From JAJPKE01 sp052143275 (GTDB lineage: Bacteria; Chloroflexota; Ktedonobacteria; Ktedonobacterales; JADMIN01), in NCBI GenBank assembly GCA_052143275.1, contig JBKQTH010000285.1:1-35655 (forward strand): DNA of 35,655 nt. The letters are read 5' to 3'. The notes under the pieces are model-generated. The model did not search any database. It was given only the letters and a program-made list of their open reading frames with translations, and had not been told where the DNA came from. Every line of letters starts with the position of its first letter. The first letter of the stretch is position 1. Of the stretch, positions 22,844 to 31,948 are shown piece after piece. The position numbers were made by a program, and so were the translations under genes.

Positions 22844-25138
22844 ATGCAGAACATGAGGGACGATTCCATGTTACAACGACTTGGCGGATTCTTTTACGAC
22901 CGGCGACGTAGCGTATTGTTTGTTGCGCTTGCATTGCTCGTAGCGGCAGCAGTTTATGGCTTCGGCGCCTTCGACAACCTCAAAAGCGCCGGATTCACCA
23001 ATCCTTCCAGCCAATCTTCGCGTGCGGACGCCTTCATCAACGCGCATCTGCCGAACTCGACGACCGATATCGTCGTCTTACTCCATAGCAATACGCTCAC
23101 GGTGAGCGATCCAGCCTTTCAACAAGCGGTAACCTCTATGCTTGCCAAGCTGAAGGCGCAGTCTGAGGTCGCAGGATTAAGCTCATATTATGACACACAG
23201 AGCCAGGATTTCGTCTCGTTTGACCAGCATTCGACCTACGTCCCGGTACAGCTCGCGCAGCCGGGCGCGAATACCACGAAAGACCAGGAATATTCGGCTA
23301 TCTCGTCGCTTTTCACCGCCACACCCCTGCAGGTAACACTGGGTGGCACCCTCATAGCCAACGATCAGATCAATGCGCAGATTAGCCAAGATATCGAGCG
23401 GGCCGAGATCTTCACTTTTCCGATCCTCCTGGTGTTGCTGCTCCTTGTCTTTGGCGGCGTCGTTGCGGCGTTGATGCCGTTAGCCATCGGCGTTGTGGCG
23501 ATCCTGGGCGCCCTTGCCATCGTGCATGGGCTCACACTCACTACGGATGTCTCGATCTTCGCCCTCAATATAATTACAGGACTGGGGCTTGGTCTGGCGA
23601 TCGACTACGGTCTGTTCATCGTCACGCGCTTCCGCGAAGAACTGAGCCACGATCAGTCGAACGTGCGTGGAGCCGTACAACACACGATGGCGACGGCCGG
23701 CCGCACCGTCCTCTTTTCCGGCCTCACAGTGTGTATCAGCATGCTGAGCCTATTGATCTTCCCCGAATATTTCTTGCGCAGTATGGGCCTGGGTGCTATT
23801 GCCGCTGTAGCGATGGCCATGCTGGCAGCGCTCACAATCCTGCCAGCGATCCTCTCACTTCTGGGGCCGCGCATCAATTCCCTGGCCATTCGCCGACAGC
23901 GATACTCGGCGGATGTCAGCGAGCAGCATGGTGTGTGGTATCGCCTCTCGCAGGTGGTGATGCGCTTCCCGATCGTGGTGGCACTCACCGTGGTGGTCGT
24001 ACTCGTCCTATTGGGATCGCCGTTCCTGCACGCCTCATTCTCGGACTTCACCATTACTGATCTGCCGCAAGAGCTGACAGCCCGTCAGGTCTATGACCAA
24101 CTCGCGCAAAATTTCCCGCACGAGACCGGTGCACAGGTAGAGATCGCAGTACAGACGCCGGGCCATGCGCTCGCCCCAAACAATCTCGCCGCGCTTGCCC
24201 GCTACGTGCAGCAGCTGCAAGCAATCCCAGGTGTGGAGCGGGTGCAGAGCCTGGTCACTGTCTCGCCGCAGTTGACAATCGCGCAATATCAAGAAATATA
24301 CAGCAATCCTGGGTCGAACCCGCTGCTCGATGCGACCGCCAAGCGCATTGCTAACGGTGACGCCACGCGCATCGATCTCACGCTGTCAGCGCTGGATAAC
24401 TCCAATGTGGCCGTGAGTGACGTCAACCGGATTCGCACACTGCCGACACCGGTAGGCTTTGCGACCCTTGTTGGTGGCACGACTGCCGATCAGATGGATC
24501 TCTTCGCGAATCTGAAAGCGATTATTCCGCAGTCGCTGGCGCTCATCGCCATTGCGGTCTTCATCTTGCTCTTCTTGATGACTGGCTCAGTCGTCATCCC
24601 GGTGAAAGCGATTGTGCTGAATCTGCTCTCGCTCTCTGCGACTTTCGGCGCGCTGGTCTTCATCTTTCAGGAGGGTCATTTTGCACAGTGGCTGCAGATC
24701 CAGTCCATCGGCCCTTTGGAAAGTACACAGCCGGTATTGATCTTTGCCATCGCGTTCGGTCTTTCGATGGACTATGAAGTATTCTTGTTGAGCCGCATCA
24801 AAGAGCGCTATGATGCAACAGGTGACAATCAGCTTGCAGTGGCTTCAGGTTTGCAGCGAACGGGTGGGCTGATCACCAGTGCGGCGCTGCTGCTGGCAGT
24901 GGTGCTGGGAGCCTTTGCAACCTCGGAGATCGTTTTCATCAAGATGCTGGGCGTCGGCCTGACGATTGCCATCGTGATAGATGCGACGCTGGTGCGCGGG
25001 CTGCTGGTGCCGGCGACGATGCGGTTGTTGGGTCGTGCCAATTGGTGGGCGCCGGCGCCGTTGCGCTGGCTTTGGCGGCGCATCGGCTTAAGCGAGAGCG
25101 ACCACCAGCCGCTCAATGCCCTCAACGACAAGCGCTGA
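22844..25138 (+). CDS. MMPL/RND-family membrane transporter
   Basis: This is a 764-residue inner-membrane protein starting at 22844 (MQNMRDDSMLQRLGGFFYDR), where AAAGGAAA lies about six bases upstream; the frame opens at 22742. After helix 1 (SVLFVALALLVAAAVYGFG) there is a first extracytoplasmic loop, then a bundle of hydrophobic helices with GLGLAIDYGLFIVTRFREEL. A second copy of the module follows with AFGLSMDYEVFLLSRIKERY. The two charged GL..DY motifs in helix 4-type segments are typical of MMPL transporters and their proton relay. The duplicated architecture and length fit Actinobacteria/Chloroflexi MMPL exporters of lipids or drugs. Substrate is unknown. It is convergent with the ATP-grasp gene. 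Confidence 0.92.
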   Translation: MQNMRDDSMLQRLGGFFYDRRRSVLFVALALLVAAAVYGFGAFDNLKSAGFTNPSSQSSRADAFINAHLPNSTTDIVVLLHSNTLTVSDPAFQQAVTSMLAKLKAQSEVAGLSSYYDTQSQDFVSFDQHSTYVPVQLAQPGANTTKDQEYSAISSLFTATPLQVTLGGTLIANDQINAQISQDIERAEIFTFPILLVLLLLVFGGVVAALMPLAIGVVAILGALAIVHGLTLTTDVSIFALNIITGLGLGLAIDYGLFIVTRFREELSHDQSNVRGAVQHTMATAGRTVLFSGLTVCISMLSLLIFPEYFLRSMGLGAIAAVAMAMLAALTILPAILSLLGPRINSLAIRRQRYSADVSEQHGVWYRLSQVVMRFPIVVALTVVVVLVLLGSPFLHASFSDFTITDLPQELTARQVYDQLAQNFPHETGAQVEIAVQTPGHALAPNNLAALARYVQQLQAIPGVERVQSLVTVSPQLTIAQYQEIYSNPGSNPLLDATAKRIANGDATRIDLTLSALDNSNVAVSDVNRIRTLPTPVGFATLVGGTTADQMDLFANLKAIIPQSLALIAIAVFILLFLMTGSVVIPVKAIVLNLLSLSATFGALVFIFQEGHFAQWLQIQSIGPLESTQPVLIFAIAFGLSMDYEVFLLSRIKERYDATGDNQLAVASGLQRTGGLITSAALLLAVVLGAFATSEIVFIKMLGVGLTIAIVIDATLVRGLLVPATMRLLGRANWWAPAPLRWLWRRIGLSESDHQPLNALNDKR

Positions 25139-25178
25139 GTAGATGCTGTGGCTCACACAGGCTTTCAGATGAGGGCGA

Positions 25179-26510
25179 TCAGGAAGTGGTCCCTGATTTT
25201 CCATCGATAGCTATAATCGTCTCGACCGCAGTGGCGGTCAAACTGTAGGCCTTGACCGTGCCCGTCGCGATACGGTGGGCTTCGCGCGGACGGAGGAGCA
25301 ACAGTCCCGTAACCACTCCCAGCGGGACGAGGCTCGGAGGATCCAGGCGTAGCGGCGTCAAATCTTCCTGACTTGCGGCGAAGATCCCACGGCTCTCCAT
25401 GTCCTCCAGGATAGTGCGCAGCAGGTCCCGCCGCGATGCCCCACGATCGGCGATCCCCAGCAGGAGAGCCAGCAGGCTGTGGCTGCGTCTCCCTGGCACT
25501 CCGCGTTGGGGAGCGCTGGAGGTTCCCTCCTCACCAAGAGCCACACGTACGGTGAGATCGGCAAGGTTGACGCCGCTCAGCGCGGCATTCATTGGCTCGA
25601 CCAGGCGCGGATTGCACTCGATATAGGTAGGATTTCCAGTCGATTCATCGAAGAGGTAATCGAGTGCCAGCGGACCGTGCCACCGTAGGGCGTGGCCCAG
25701 GGTCACGAGATGCTCCCGCACCGCCGGGTGATCTACCCCCATGCGGGCGGCGTGCCCCCCGCCCACGCTCACTCCCCGCGTTTGCATGCAGTGAACGGCC
25801 AGCAGGTGACCATGCGCGAAGACCGCTTGCGCCTGGCTTAACTCGCCGGACACTTCATGCTGCACGACTATCTCATGTGTCCCGTCAAGCAGGCCCTGCT
25901 GTTCCAGTGTGAGCGTCGCGCGGTCCCGCTCCGCCCTGTCCGCGACATGCCAGACCCCCTGTCCAGCTGTGCTGTAGTCCGTCTTGATGTAACTGGGAAA
26001 ATGAGAAGCCGCCTCCAGTTCTGCGCGCGAGCGGACGACTTGCGTCTGTGGCTGGGGCAGGGAGAGTTGGTCCATCAGGCGAGCGAAGGCTGCCTTGCCC
26101 TGCACCTGGAGGAAGGCACCAAAATCGGCGAGCGCAACCGCCACGTTGGCTGGGAGCTGGTCACGCACCTTCGCGAAGAGGAATGCTTGCTCGTGGACCG
26201 GTAGCAGGACATCGTAGCGCTCGCGTGTAAGTTGCTGGAGCATGAACGTGAGGTAGCCGAGGGGATCTGTTCCCATAGGTGGACAGTGATACAAGTGCCG
26301 GACGAAGTGCGAAAAGCGACTGATGCAGAGGGGATTGGGGTCGCACACATCGAGGACGTAACCGCACCGGCCAAGGGCGGTAATAGTCTGGCGTGCTGAG
26401 GTGCTCGACCCGTCTGAGAGCAGGATATGGATGGGCGCATGTCCGGTACGTCGGAGTGCTGGTATGTCCCCCGACAGGTCGTCATTTCCCCGCTTTTCTT
26501 TTCGTGTCAT
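25179..26510 (-). CDS. ATP-grasp domain protein, carbamoyl-phosphate-synthase-like ligase
   Basis: This 443-residue protein has an N-terminal nucleotide-fold-like part (APIHILLSDGSSTSARQTIT, then LGRCGYVLDVCD) and a central ATP-grasp domain. In that domain YIKTDYSTAGQGVWHV supplies the ATP-binding Lys and glycine loop, and NPTYIECNPRLVEPMNAAL supplies the metal-binding Glu and Asn. Such enzymes join a carboxylate to an amine or thiol through an acyl phosphate. The substrate is not evident. The start at 26510 (MTRKEKRGND) has GAGGA too close to the ATG, so the true start may be slightly downstream. It is a single gene, convergent with the MMPL transporter. Confidence 0.82.
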   Translation of the reverse strand: MTRKEKRGNDDLSGDIPALRRTGHAPIHILLSDGSSTSARQTITALGRCGYVLDVCDPNPLCISRFSHFVRHLYHCPPMGTDPLGYLTFMLQQLTRERYDVLLPVHEQAFLFAKVRDQLPANVAVALADFGAFLQVQGKAAFARLMDQLSLPQPQTQVVRSRAELEAASHFPSYIKTDYSTAGQGVWHVADRAERDRATLTLEQQGLLDGTHEIVVQHEVSGELSQAQAVFAHGHLLAVHCMQTRGVSVGGGHAARMGVDHPAVREHLVTLGHALRWHGPLALDYLFDESTGNPTYIECNPRLVEPMNAALSGVNLADLTVRVALGEEGTSSAPQRGVPGRRSHSLLALLLGIADRGASRRDLLRTILEDMESRGIFAASQEDLTPLRLDPPSLVPLGVVTGLLLLRPREAHRIATGTVKAYSLTATAVETIIAIDGKSGTTS

Positions 26511-26759
26511 TCCTCAACCATCCCTATTCCGTATGATGACTGCCGAGACAGCAGGCGCACGAAGTGACTGACGAAGAGGCGGAGCGGTCGAGCGCGTCAT
26601 GTCTTGTACAGAATGTGGCGGGAATTCGCTCGTACTGACGGCACGCTACATCAAGACATCAAGACGATCTATCCAGGCTAGCTCTTCTCTCCGCTCTGCA
26701 TCGTCTTCTTGGTTGGGGGACAGTGTTCATCTCCCTACTGAACGTTCGTGACACTCTCG
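26511..26759. other. Gap between the ATP-grasp gene and the TnpB element
   Basis: No gene is confidently recognised. A short plus-strand frame from 26599 starts MSCTECGGNSLVL, with a CxxC pair, but has no good ribosome site and then loses protein-like character. The stretch next to 26760 may belong to the element's right end, where TnpB systems encode their guide RNA. Confidence 0.35.
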
Positions 26760-26776
26760 ATCCCCTAAAGGGGGAT
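26760..26776 (-). repeat. Right-end hairpin of the IS605-type element
   Basis: ATCCCC (26760-26765) and GGGGAT (26771-26776) pair around TAAAG, about 100 bases past the tnpB stop. Small subterminal hairpins are the recognition sites of IS200/IS605 elements. Confidence 0.5.
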
Positions 26777-26873
26777 GAGCTTCTTGGCGACTCTGGCAGT
26801 ACGGCTCCACCCTCGCGGGTCTCTGGGATCATCCCAGTAGTTGATCTGCCAGCTCCCCAAGACAACACTCGCC

Positions 26874-28164
26874 TCACGACGGATGACCCGTGTCCGGGCG
26901 ACTACGACGCGCTGGCTCCGAGGCTCTGCCTCCCACAGCCACCGGTTGTTTATCCCGGCGACTGCCCTGTACAGGACCGGCTCGTCGATACGTGATCGCA
27001 ACGGGGAAGCGGATCGGTTGCCCATAGGCGATGGGATGCATATTCACACTGCCCGCCACATCCCGGTGGCCCACAAAGCCACACTCCGGGTGGCGACAGA
27101 CCCATTCTCGCCCGCTCGGCGTCTTCTGAGACCGCCGGCATGCTGGACACTGGCTGCTGGTTCCCCGTTCGCTGCCCGTGAAGCTCTCGATGCCGACGCG
27201 GCTCGCTTTCTCCTAGAGATAGCGGATATCTTTACCGTACTCCCATTGGCTCATCCGCTGGTGGTGATGGCGTCCCGTGGGACGGTTCCGCACCCCATGA
27301 GGGTTGCCGATAAAGAGGGAGCCTACCTGCTGCTGCTGGCAGAAGGCAATCACTCTCCGGGTGCCCTTGTGCCGCAGATCGCGGACCTGGCGCTCAATGC
27401 GGCTGCTCTGCTGTTGGCGAGCGGCTTGCAGCTTCCGCCAGCGCTTCGAACCCGGTGTACAGCGCGACCGCTTCCTGGCCAGTTGCCCGAGCAGCATATT
27501 CTGCCGGCGTTTGAGGGAGCGGATCCCTCGTCCGGAGATGAGGATCGCCTGCCCGGTGGTGGTACTGACGGCCGCCTGATGAATCTCCCCCAAGTCTACG
27601 GCAGCTTGGACTGCTCCTGGACTCGCCTCTGCTCCGTCACTTAGCACCGACAGATGCAGTTCATAGCCATCCTTCCAGACCAGCTGGCAGCCGCCCACCT
27701 GCTCGGGCAGGGTACTGGTGTCCAGGTGAAAGATGAGCGGGGGTCGCCCCCGTGATGATCCGCCCACGTGGGTGAGGCGCATTGCTGCCACGCTCGCTCT
27801 CGTGGTGGCTCGCTCGCTCACAGTCTGGCCTGCGGCCACGCTCCAGGGTGGTCTTTACATTGGCCAGGAAGGCATGGCCAATCATTTGCACCGTCTGGCT
27901 GTGCAAGGCAAACTGTCCCCCGTTGGTCGCCTGCTGCAGCTCGTGGCGACGGGGCCAGCAGTTTCCCTGCTGACGCGCCTGCCGGTGCCGGTCACGGCAC
28001 AGCGTCCAGACCCGCGCCGCTTCCATTTGAGCCTGGCGCAGCCGCTCGCGCAGTCCCGGCCGTAGCGGCTCCAGCCGAATAATCCGCACCGATTCCAGTG
28101 GTGTGGGAGTGGCGTCCAGGGGCTCCCGTGGCGGATTAAGGGCCCGACAGGTTGGTTCAGCCAT
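26874..28164 (-). pseudogene. tnpB: tnpB (RNA-guided nuclease, IS605 OrfB) pseudogene
   Basis: The start at 28164 has GGAGG nine bases upstream. The N-terminal part (SVRIIRLEPLRPGLRERLRQ) runs to about 27840, where the frame shifts, with loss of sequence near VKTTLERGR. The middle reads QLVWKDGYELHLSV, AAVDLGEIHQAAVS (first RuvC Asp), then IGNPHGVRNRPTGRHHHQRM and SQWEYGKDIRYL. An in-frame TAG (about 27211-27213) follows, after which EKASRVGIESFTGSERGT, the zinc finger (CPAC ... CRHPEC) and the last catalytic Asp in GHRDVAGSVNM continue in the same frame. With a frameshift and a nonsense codon, the nuclease should be dead. Confidence 0.85.
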
Positions 28165-28254
28165 CGCCTACTGCCTCCTTCCAAGTTAGTGTACCTCGAT
28201 GAGAACATGTGGTCAAGGAGGCAGTACTCGTGGTGGCAAGCAGCGGCGCTTTCA

Positions 28255-28280
28255 TCCCACTCCCCCGAAGCGGGATGGGA
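28255..28280. repeat. Left-end imperfect hairpin of the IS605-type element
   Basis: TCCCACTCCC (28255-28264) faces CGGGATGGGA (28271-28280); the two pair with one mismatch around a short loop. It lies about 90 bases upstream of the tnpB start. Confidence 0.4.
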
Positions 28281-28479
28281 CTTCTCGCGCCGATCGTTAA
28301 TTGCCATCCAGTCGAAACCTGCTCATTGGTCTCTCTTTCATTTCTCCGCATCCCCCAAAAAGAGGGTGCTGTGACATGCACACCACAGCACGACCTCGCG
28401 TTCAGGATACCTAAAGGGACGTTACGGCAGAGTGACGAAATCGTTAGCAGGGAGTACCGCTCGCTGACAGCAGCGAGGA
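28281..28479. other. Gap between TnpB element and BTAD relic
   Basis: No gene is seen. A run near 28360-28410 contains CTGTG/CACAG-type short complementary pieces but no clear terminator. Confidence 0.35.
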
Positions 28480-29490
28480 TCAGGGGGCGGTAGCGGCCTG
28501 GGCCAGCAAGCTCCGGACGCACGCGGTAATGTGGGGATCGGGCGTGACCCCTAGTTCAGCCCGCAGATAATGCTGCAACTCCCGATAGGAGCGAAAAGCC
28601 TGACTGCGCCGTCCCATGCGAACATAACACCGCAGAATCGCGCCATGCGCCCGCTCGCGATAGGGATCACAGGCCGTGAGTTGCTGGTACCAGGCGAGCG
28701 CATGCCGCACATCGCCCTGGCGTTCATAGGCCTCACCGAGCCAGGATAGAGCGTTCACGTACTGCTGCTAAAGCTGTGTCTGCCGCTGCGGGATCCACTC
28801 GTGGGGCGGGAAATCAGCCAGATATGTACCACGATAGAGCGCACAGGCCGGTGCCAGCACTCCAATGCTGGTTTTGTCTGCCTCCCCAGCATTCAAGACA
28901 CTCTGCGCCCCCCGCAGTGCCTTTGCCTGGGCGATCAGCGCTTGAATCTGTTCTACATCACACCGATAGAGCAACGAGCGGTTAAATGCATAGCCGGCCG
29001 GTGTGAAAGGCACCCACGCCGCATTAGCAAGCGTCCTGCGAAGCTGATAGAAGGTCACCCGGATATGGGTACTAGCCTGCTCCTTCGCTGCCTCCGGCCA
29101 CAGTGCCAGACTGATCTGTTCTTTGGTGCGAACGTGAGACCGACCTCCAAACAGGTCTTGGCAGCAATGTAGTCGGCTTGCCAATAGTGTATGTAGCCCA
29201 GCTGACACAATGAGCTTGCCGCACCGGCCAGATTATCAACCTGGACCTAGCGTTCCTGAGCCTTTGTCAGGTAATCTTGGGCCTGAACGAGGTATGCGCC
29301 CGGTGCTCTCAAAACGCGACCAGCGCCTCGCTAATGCGCACAACCGGAGCCGCCTCCCCGTTCTGGCGTAACCAGCGTATCACCGCACGGATATGCTCGA
29401 TCTCCGCTTCCATCCGGTCGAGCCAGACGCCTTGCTGGGGACCCGGTAACGGGAATTCCGCCCGATTTCTTGGTTCCAGAGGCCAGCAGC
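28480..29490 (-). pseudogene. Decayed paralogue of the NB-ARC/TPR/BTAD regulator
   Basis: Read on the minus strand from about 29490, the sequence gives PGPQQGVWLDRMEAEIEHIR, then AVIRWLRQNGEAAPVVRISE, matching the middle of the intact regulator at 32135 (WFDRLEAEIEHIRTVIRWL). The helical-repeat region is then missing. From about 29140 the C-terminal wHTH and BTAD follow (RTKEQISLALWPEAAKEQAS, then CALYRGTYLADFPPHEWIPQ), interrupted by an in-frame TAG just after RQTQL (about 28768) and continuing QQYVNALSWLGEAYERQGDV to LGVTPDPHITACVRSLLAQA. The NB-ARC ATPase is gone. It is a relic of a tandem or dispersed duplication. Confidence 0.85.
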
Positions 29491-29535
29491 TATAGCATGA
29501 CCCAATGGCGTTCCGGGTTTTGTGAATAGGTATGC

Positions 29536-29564
29536 AGTGTACTATGTATTAACGCTGCTGTAAC
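29536..29564 (-). promoter_or_regulatory. Three heptamers at 11-bp period upstream of the BTAD relic
   Basis: On the minus strand GTTACAG (29558-29564), GTTAATA (29547-29553) and GTACACT (29536-29542) follow one another every 11 bases with four-base spacers. The box lies about 45 bases upstream of the recognisable start of the decayed BTAD regulator and points toward it, as the box at 31949 does for the intact gene. Confidence 0.55.
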
Positions 29565-29673
29565 ACCTCTCTGAGTACCATTTGCTGAAGTGGGAGAATG
29601 ACTGCCAGCCTTAAACAGTAGCCAGGTCATGTCTCAGCTGTTTCAGAACAGTAACAGTTAGGCAGCGTATCCG

Positions 29674-29722
29674 CTCCACCTTACGGCTCTTCTCTAGTAT
29701 TTGACGAGAGAGCCTGGTGGAG
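29674..29722. promoter_or_regulatory. Long stem-loop upstream of the ECF sigma gene
   Basis: CTCCACC (29674-29680) pairs with GGTGGAG (29716-29722), and inside it GGCTCTTCTC pairs with GAGAGAGCC with one bulge. It lies 240 bases upstream of the chosen sigma start, between the decayed BTAD gene and the sigma gene, and may be a leader structure or a terminator. Confidence 0.45.
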
Positions 29723-29961
29723 TCGCAGTACAAAATGAGGGAAGTGTCTCTCATGGCCCACACAATTGACAGCCGGGTTTGATGAACGTCTGCTCTGCTC
29801 AGTGCCCAGATTTGGGGGTCCTGAGCAAGATTGCAAATGAGCCTATGATAGAGATGCAGGACGCCACAGACAATGCAGAGTTGACTCCGCGGAGTCACAT
29901 TGCTTGCCCCGATCATTCCATGAGACAACCACGCGAGACGCGGTATGGATCAGCTATCAGC

Positions 29962-30507
29962 ATGCCGACGGAAGTACTTGTGACCAACGCCTATGTCCAG
30001 TATCGTGCTGCTATCCATACGTATGCCTTTCGCTTGCTTAGCAATTGGGAAGACGCGGACGACGTGACCCAGGAAGTCTTCATTCGCATGCATCGCCGGC
30101 AAGAACAGTTACGCGATGCCGCCAGTTTGCGTCCGTGGCTCTATAGCATTGCTACCAATCTGTGCATGGATCAGTTGTGCCGAAGAGCCAGCACCCGCAA
30201 GGTGCTGGGGATACGCATTGCAGTGGAGACCAGTGAAGATGCAGACGCTAGGGGTATCTTGGAGATAGCCGACCTGGGAAGCGCAGACGCCATCGACGGC
30301 CTAGGCGAGCGCGAGGTCATTACTCGCGCCCTACAACACATGGCGCCCAAAGATGCGGCGTGCCTGCTGGGTATAGCGCAGGGATTGAGATACACGGAAA
30401 TCGCTCACATGCTGGGTGTCACTCCGGGGGCGGCAGCAGCACGGCTCACGCGAGCACGCCGCATCTTTGGACGCTTTTATGACGCGCTGAAAGGGGAGGA
30501 CAACTGA
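29962..30507 (+). CDS. ECF-family RNA polymerase sigma factor
   Basis: With the start at 29962 (MPTEVLVTNAYVQYRAAIHT) the product is 181 residues, a normal ECF length; the frame is open back to 29779 and no start has a strong ribosome site. Region 2 reads YAFRLLSNWEDADDVTQEVF then IRMHRRQEQLRDAASLRPWL (the -10 recognition and core-binding part). Region 4 reads ACLLGIAQGLRYTEIAHMLG then VTPGAAAARLTRARRIFGRF (the -35 helix-turn-helix). No anti-sigma factor gene follows. It would redirect RNA polymerase to a small regulon. The gene is intact and lies between two degraded loci. Confidence 0.88.
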   Translation: MPTEVLVTNAYVQYRAAIHTYAFRLLSNWEDADDVTQEVFIRMHRRQEQLRDAASLRPWLYSIATNLCMDQLCRRASTRKVLGIRIAVETSEDADARGILEIADLGSADAIDGLGEREVITRALQHMAPKDAACLLGIAQGLRYTEIAHMLGVTPGAAAARLTRARRIFGRFYDALKGEDN

Positions 30508-30919
30508 TACGGATCGTTCTGAAGGCGGTTGGGTCGTCTGGTTTTGGCCTATGAACCCGGCTCGCGGTGGGGATGTCGGGGCTTGCCCACACATTCGACC
30601 TTGCATCTGCAAGTTCCGAGGTGGGTTCCGGAAACTGTCTAAGCCAAGTGGCAAACCACAGGCGAGGGCTTCAACTCTCTTGCGGTCTCACGGACCCGCG
30701 GAGGATCGGCTAGCACTTCCGCACGGCGATTGTTCTCCCTACAATATCTATCTCTGCACAAGATACAAGGTGCAGGAGTCCACCACCTGGGGGCAAGGAA
30801 CCTTATCTGATGGATCCCCTTCCGTCCGTTTCGTATGCGGATTTTGCACCTAACGTGCTGAACGGCTCTAGTCTTCCCATTACGCGAGCCAGTGAAACCC
30901 CACTTCCCCGTAGCGAACC
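30508..30919. other. Non-coding gap after the sigma gene
   Basis: About 410 bases hold no convincing gene. No anti-sigma gene, strong hairpin or repeat was noticed. Confidence 0.4.
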
Positions 30920-31606
30920 TCACACGGTGATGCGCCCGATCTTGTTGCCCCAGATGATCCCGCTCAGGAGGTCGCTGCCTAGGTAGCTCTGAACGAACCA
31001 CACTGCCATCCCGGGACCCGGAGTCATGGAGCCAACCCGCGCCGCACTCGAGTCGGGCAGAGAGAACACCGTGACCTGCCCGCTGGTGGTCACGCGCCCG
31101 ATCTGTCCACTCGATGTCCCAAACCACAGATTGCCGTCAGGTCCGGCAACGATGCCGCCGACAGACAGGCCAGTCGACGGGGGGATGGGGAAGAGAGTGA
31201 GGGTGCCGCTGGGCGTCAGGCGCCCGATGGAGCCGACCTCACGCACGGGCGGCCCACTGGTATTCCTGGTATTGCTGTACTGGGTGAACCACAAGTTGTC
31301 GTCGGGACCAACCGCCAGGCCGGTAATAAACACCAGGGCCTGCGGGTCGGGGGCATAGACGATGCTGGCCGTGCCGCTGGTCGACATCCGCCCGATCAGA
31401 CCTGGTGACGCGGTAGTGACCGGGTAACGCTCGGCGGCACTGGGGGCCCACCGGGTGTACCAGAGAGCACCATCCGGCCCAGCAGCCAATCCCACCGAAA
31501 ACGAGGCATCGGCGGCGACGCCTCCCCGCTCCGCCCCTCGTGCCGGGTCGATTCGCCGTACCCTGACGCCAGGTGGCCACGAGGCGCAGTCCCAGGCGAT
31601 GGGCAA
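30920..31606 (-). pseudogene. Virginiamycin B lyase-like (Vgb/NHL) beta-propeller, N-terminally truncated
   Basis: The 228-codon frame contains repeated propeller blades: LAAGPDGALWYTRW, IGRMSTSGTASIVYA, LAVGPDDNLWFTQY, IGRLTPSGTLTLFPIP, IVAGPDGNLWFGTSSGQIGR and a last blade ending IGRITV. The GPDGxLWF/IGRI..G pattern is that of Vgb-type lyases and related propellers. Known Vgb proteins are nearly 300 residues with seven blades; here the first blades are missing and the first 30 residues (MPIAWDCASWPPGVRVRRID) are not propeller-like. It abuts an alpha/beta-hydrolase-like fragment upstream. I infer a truncated or fused remnant rather than a working enzyme. Confidence 0.65.
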
Positions 31607-31703
31607 CGGCTACCACGAGACGGATCGGCCCGGCGGGCCGCTCTCGAACACGTCGAGGTTCCGTCCGTCAGCCAGGCGCAGATGCGTTTGCCGTAAATCG
31701 TTC
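31607..31703 (-). pseudogene. Alpha/beta-hydrolase-like N-terminal fragment
   Basis: An ATG at about 31703 opens MNDLRQTHLRLADGRNLDVF then ESGPPGRSVSW and a stop. This resembles the N-terminal strand of alpha/beta hydrolases (LRLADGR.LDVYDSGP). The remainder is absent because the propeller remnant follows directly. Family is suggested by a short motif only. Confidence 0.35.
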
Positions 31704-31948
31704 ATGAGATCCTTTCAGCCGCTCCCGCAGCTGCCGATTATGCAGGTTCCAGGTGCCAGTGAAGAAATCAAAATCAGCTCGACCATCCTGTTCCTGCTGT
31801 CTTGACGTTCGACTCGGTCACTAGAGCTTCTCCTGAGTACGGGCAGCACGGGTCGCAGCGACCCGTGTGGCACCGCTGACCATGTTCTGCCGCTACCTTT
31901 CTGAAACTATATGCTAATATCAGTACCGGAGATGGTACCCGATCCCGT
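31704..31948. other. Upstream region of the large BTAD regulator
   Basis: No gene is recognised. The notable structure is the hairpin at 31847-31867. From about 31900 the sequence becomes A/T-richer, as expected for a promoter zone. Confidence 0.4.
31847..31867. terminator. Perfect 9-bp stem-loop
   Basis: CACGGGTCG (31847-31855) and CGACCCGTG (31859-31867) pair around CAG. No T-run follows on either strand. It separates the hydrolase-like fragment from the regulator promoter zone. Confidence 0.4.

Larger units (their letters stand above)
26760..28280 (-). mobile_element. IS605-type (TnpB-only) element, decayed
   Basis: The element comprises a broken tnpB gene (26874-28164) flanked by small hairpins at 26760-26776 and 28255-28280. 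No TnpA (HUH) transposase gene is present, so it would be an IS1341-like non-autonomous element. Exact ends, which lack inverted repeats in this family, cannot be set from sequence alone. Confidence 0.55.

Noticed and set aside
26841..27644. 267-codon plus-strand frame
   Set aside because: Antisense of tnpB, whose RuvC and zinc-finger motifs are unmistakable on the minus strand.
29649..29670. Additional GTTACTG-type heptamer pair on the minus strand
   Set aside because: Only one good heptamer and one weak neighbour at 11-bp distance; too little to call a box.
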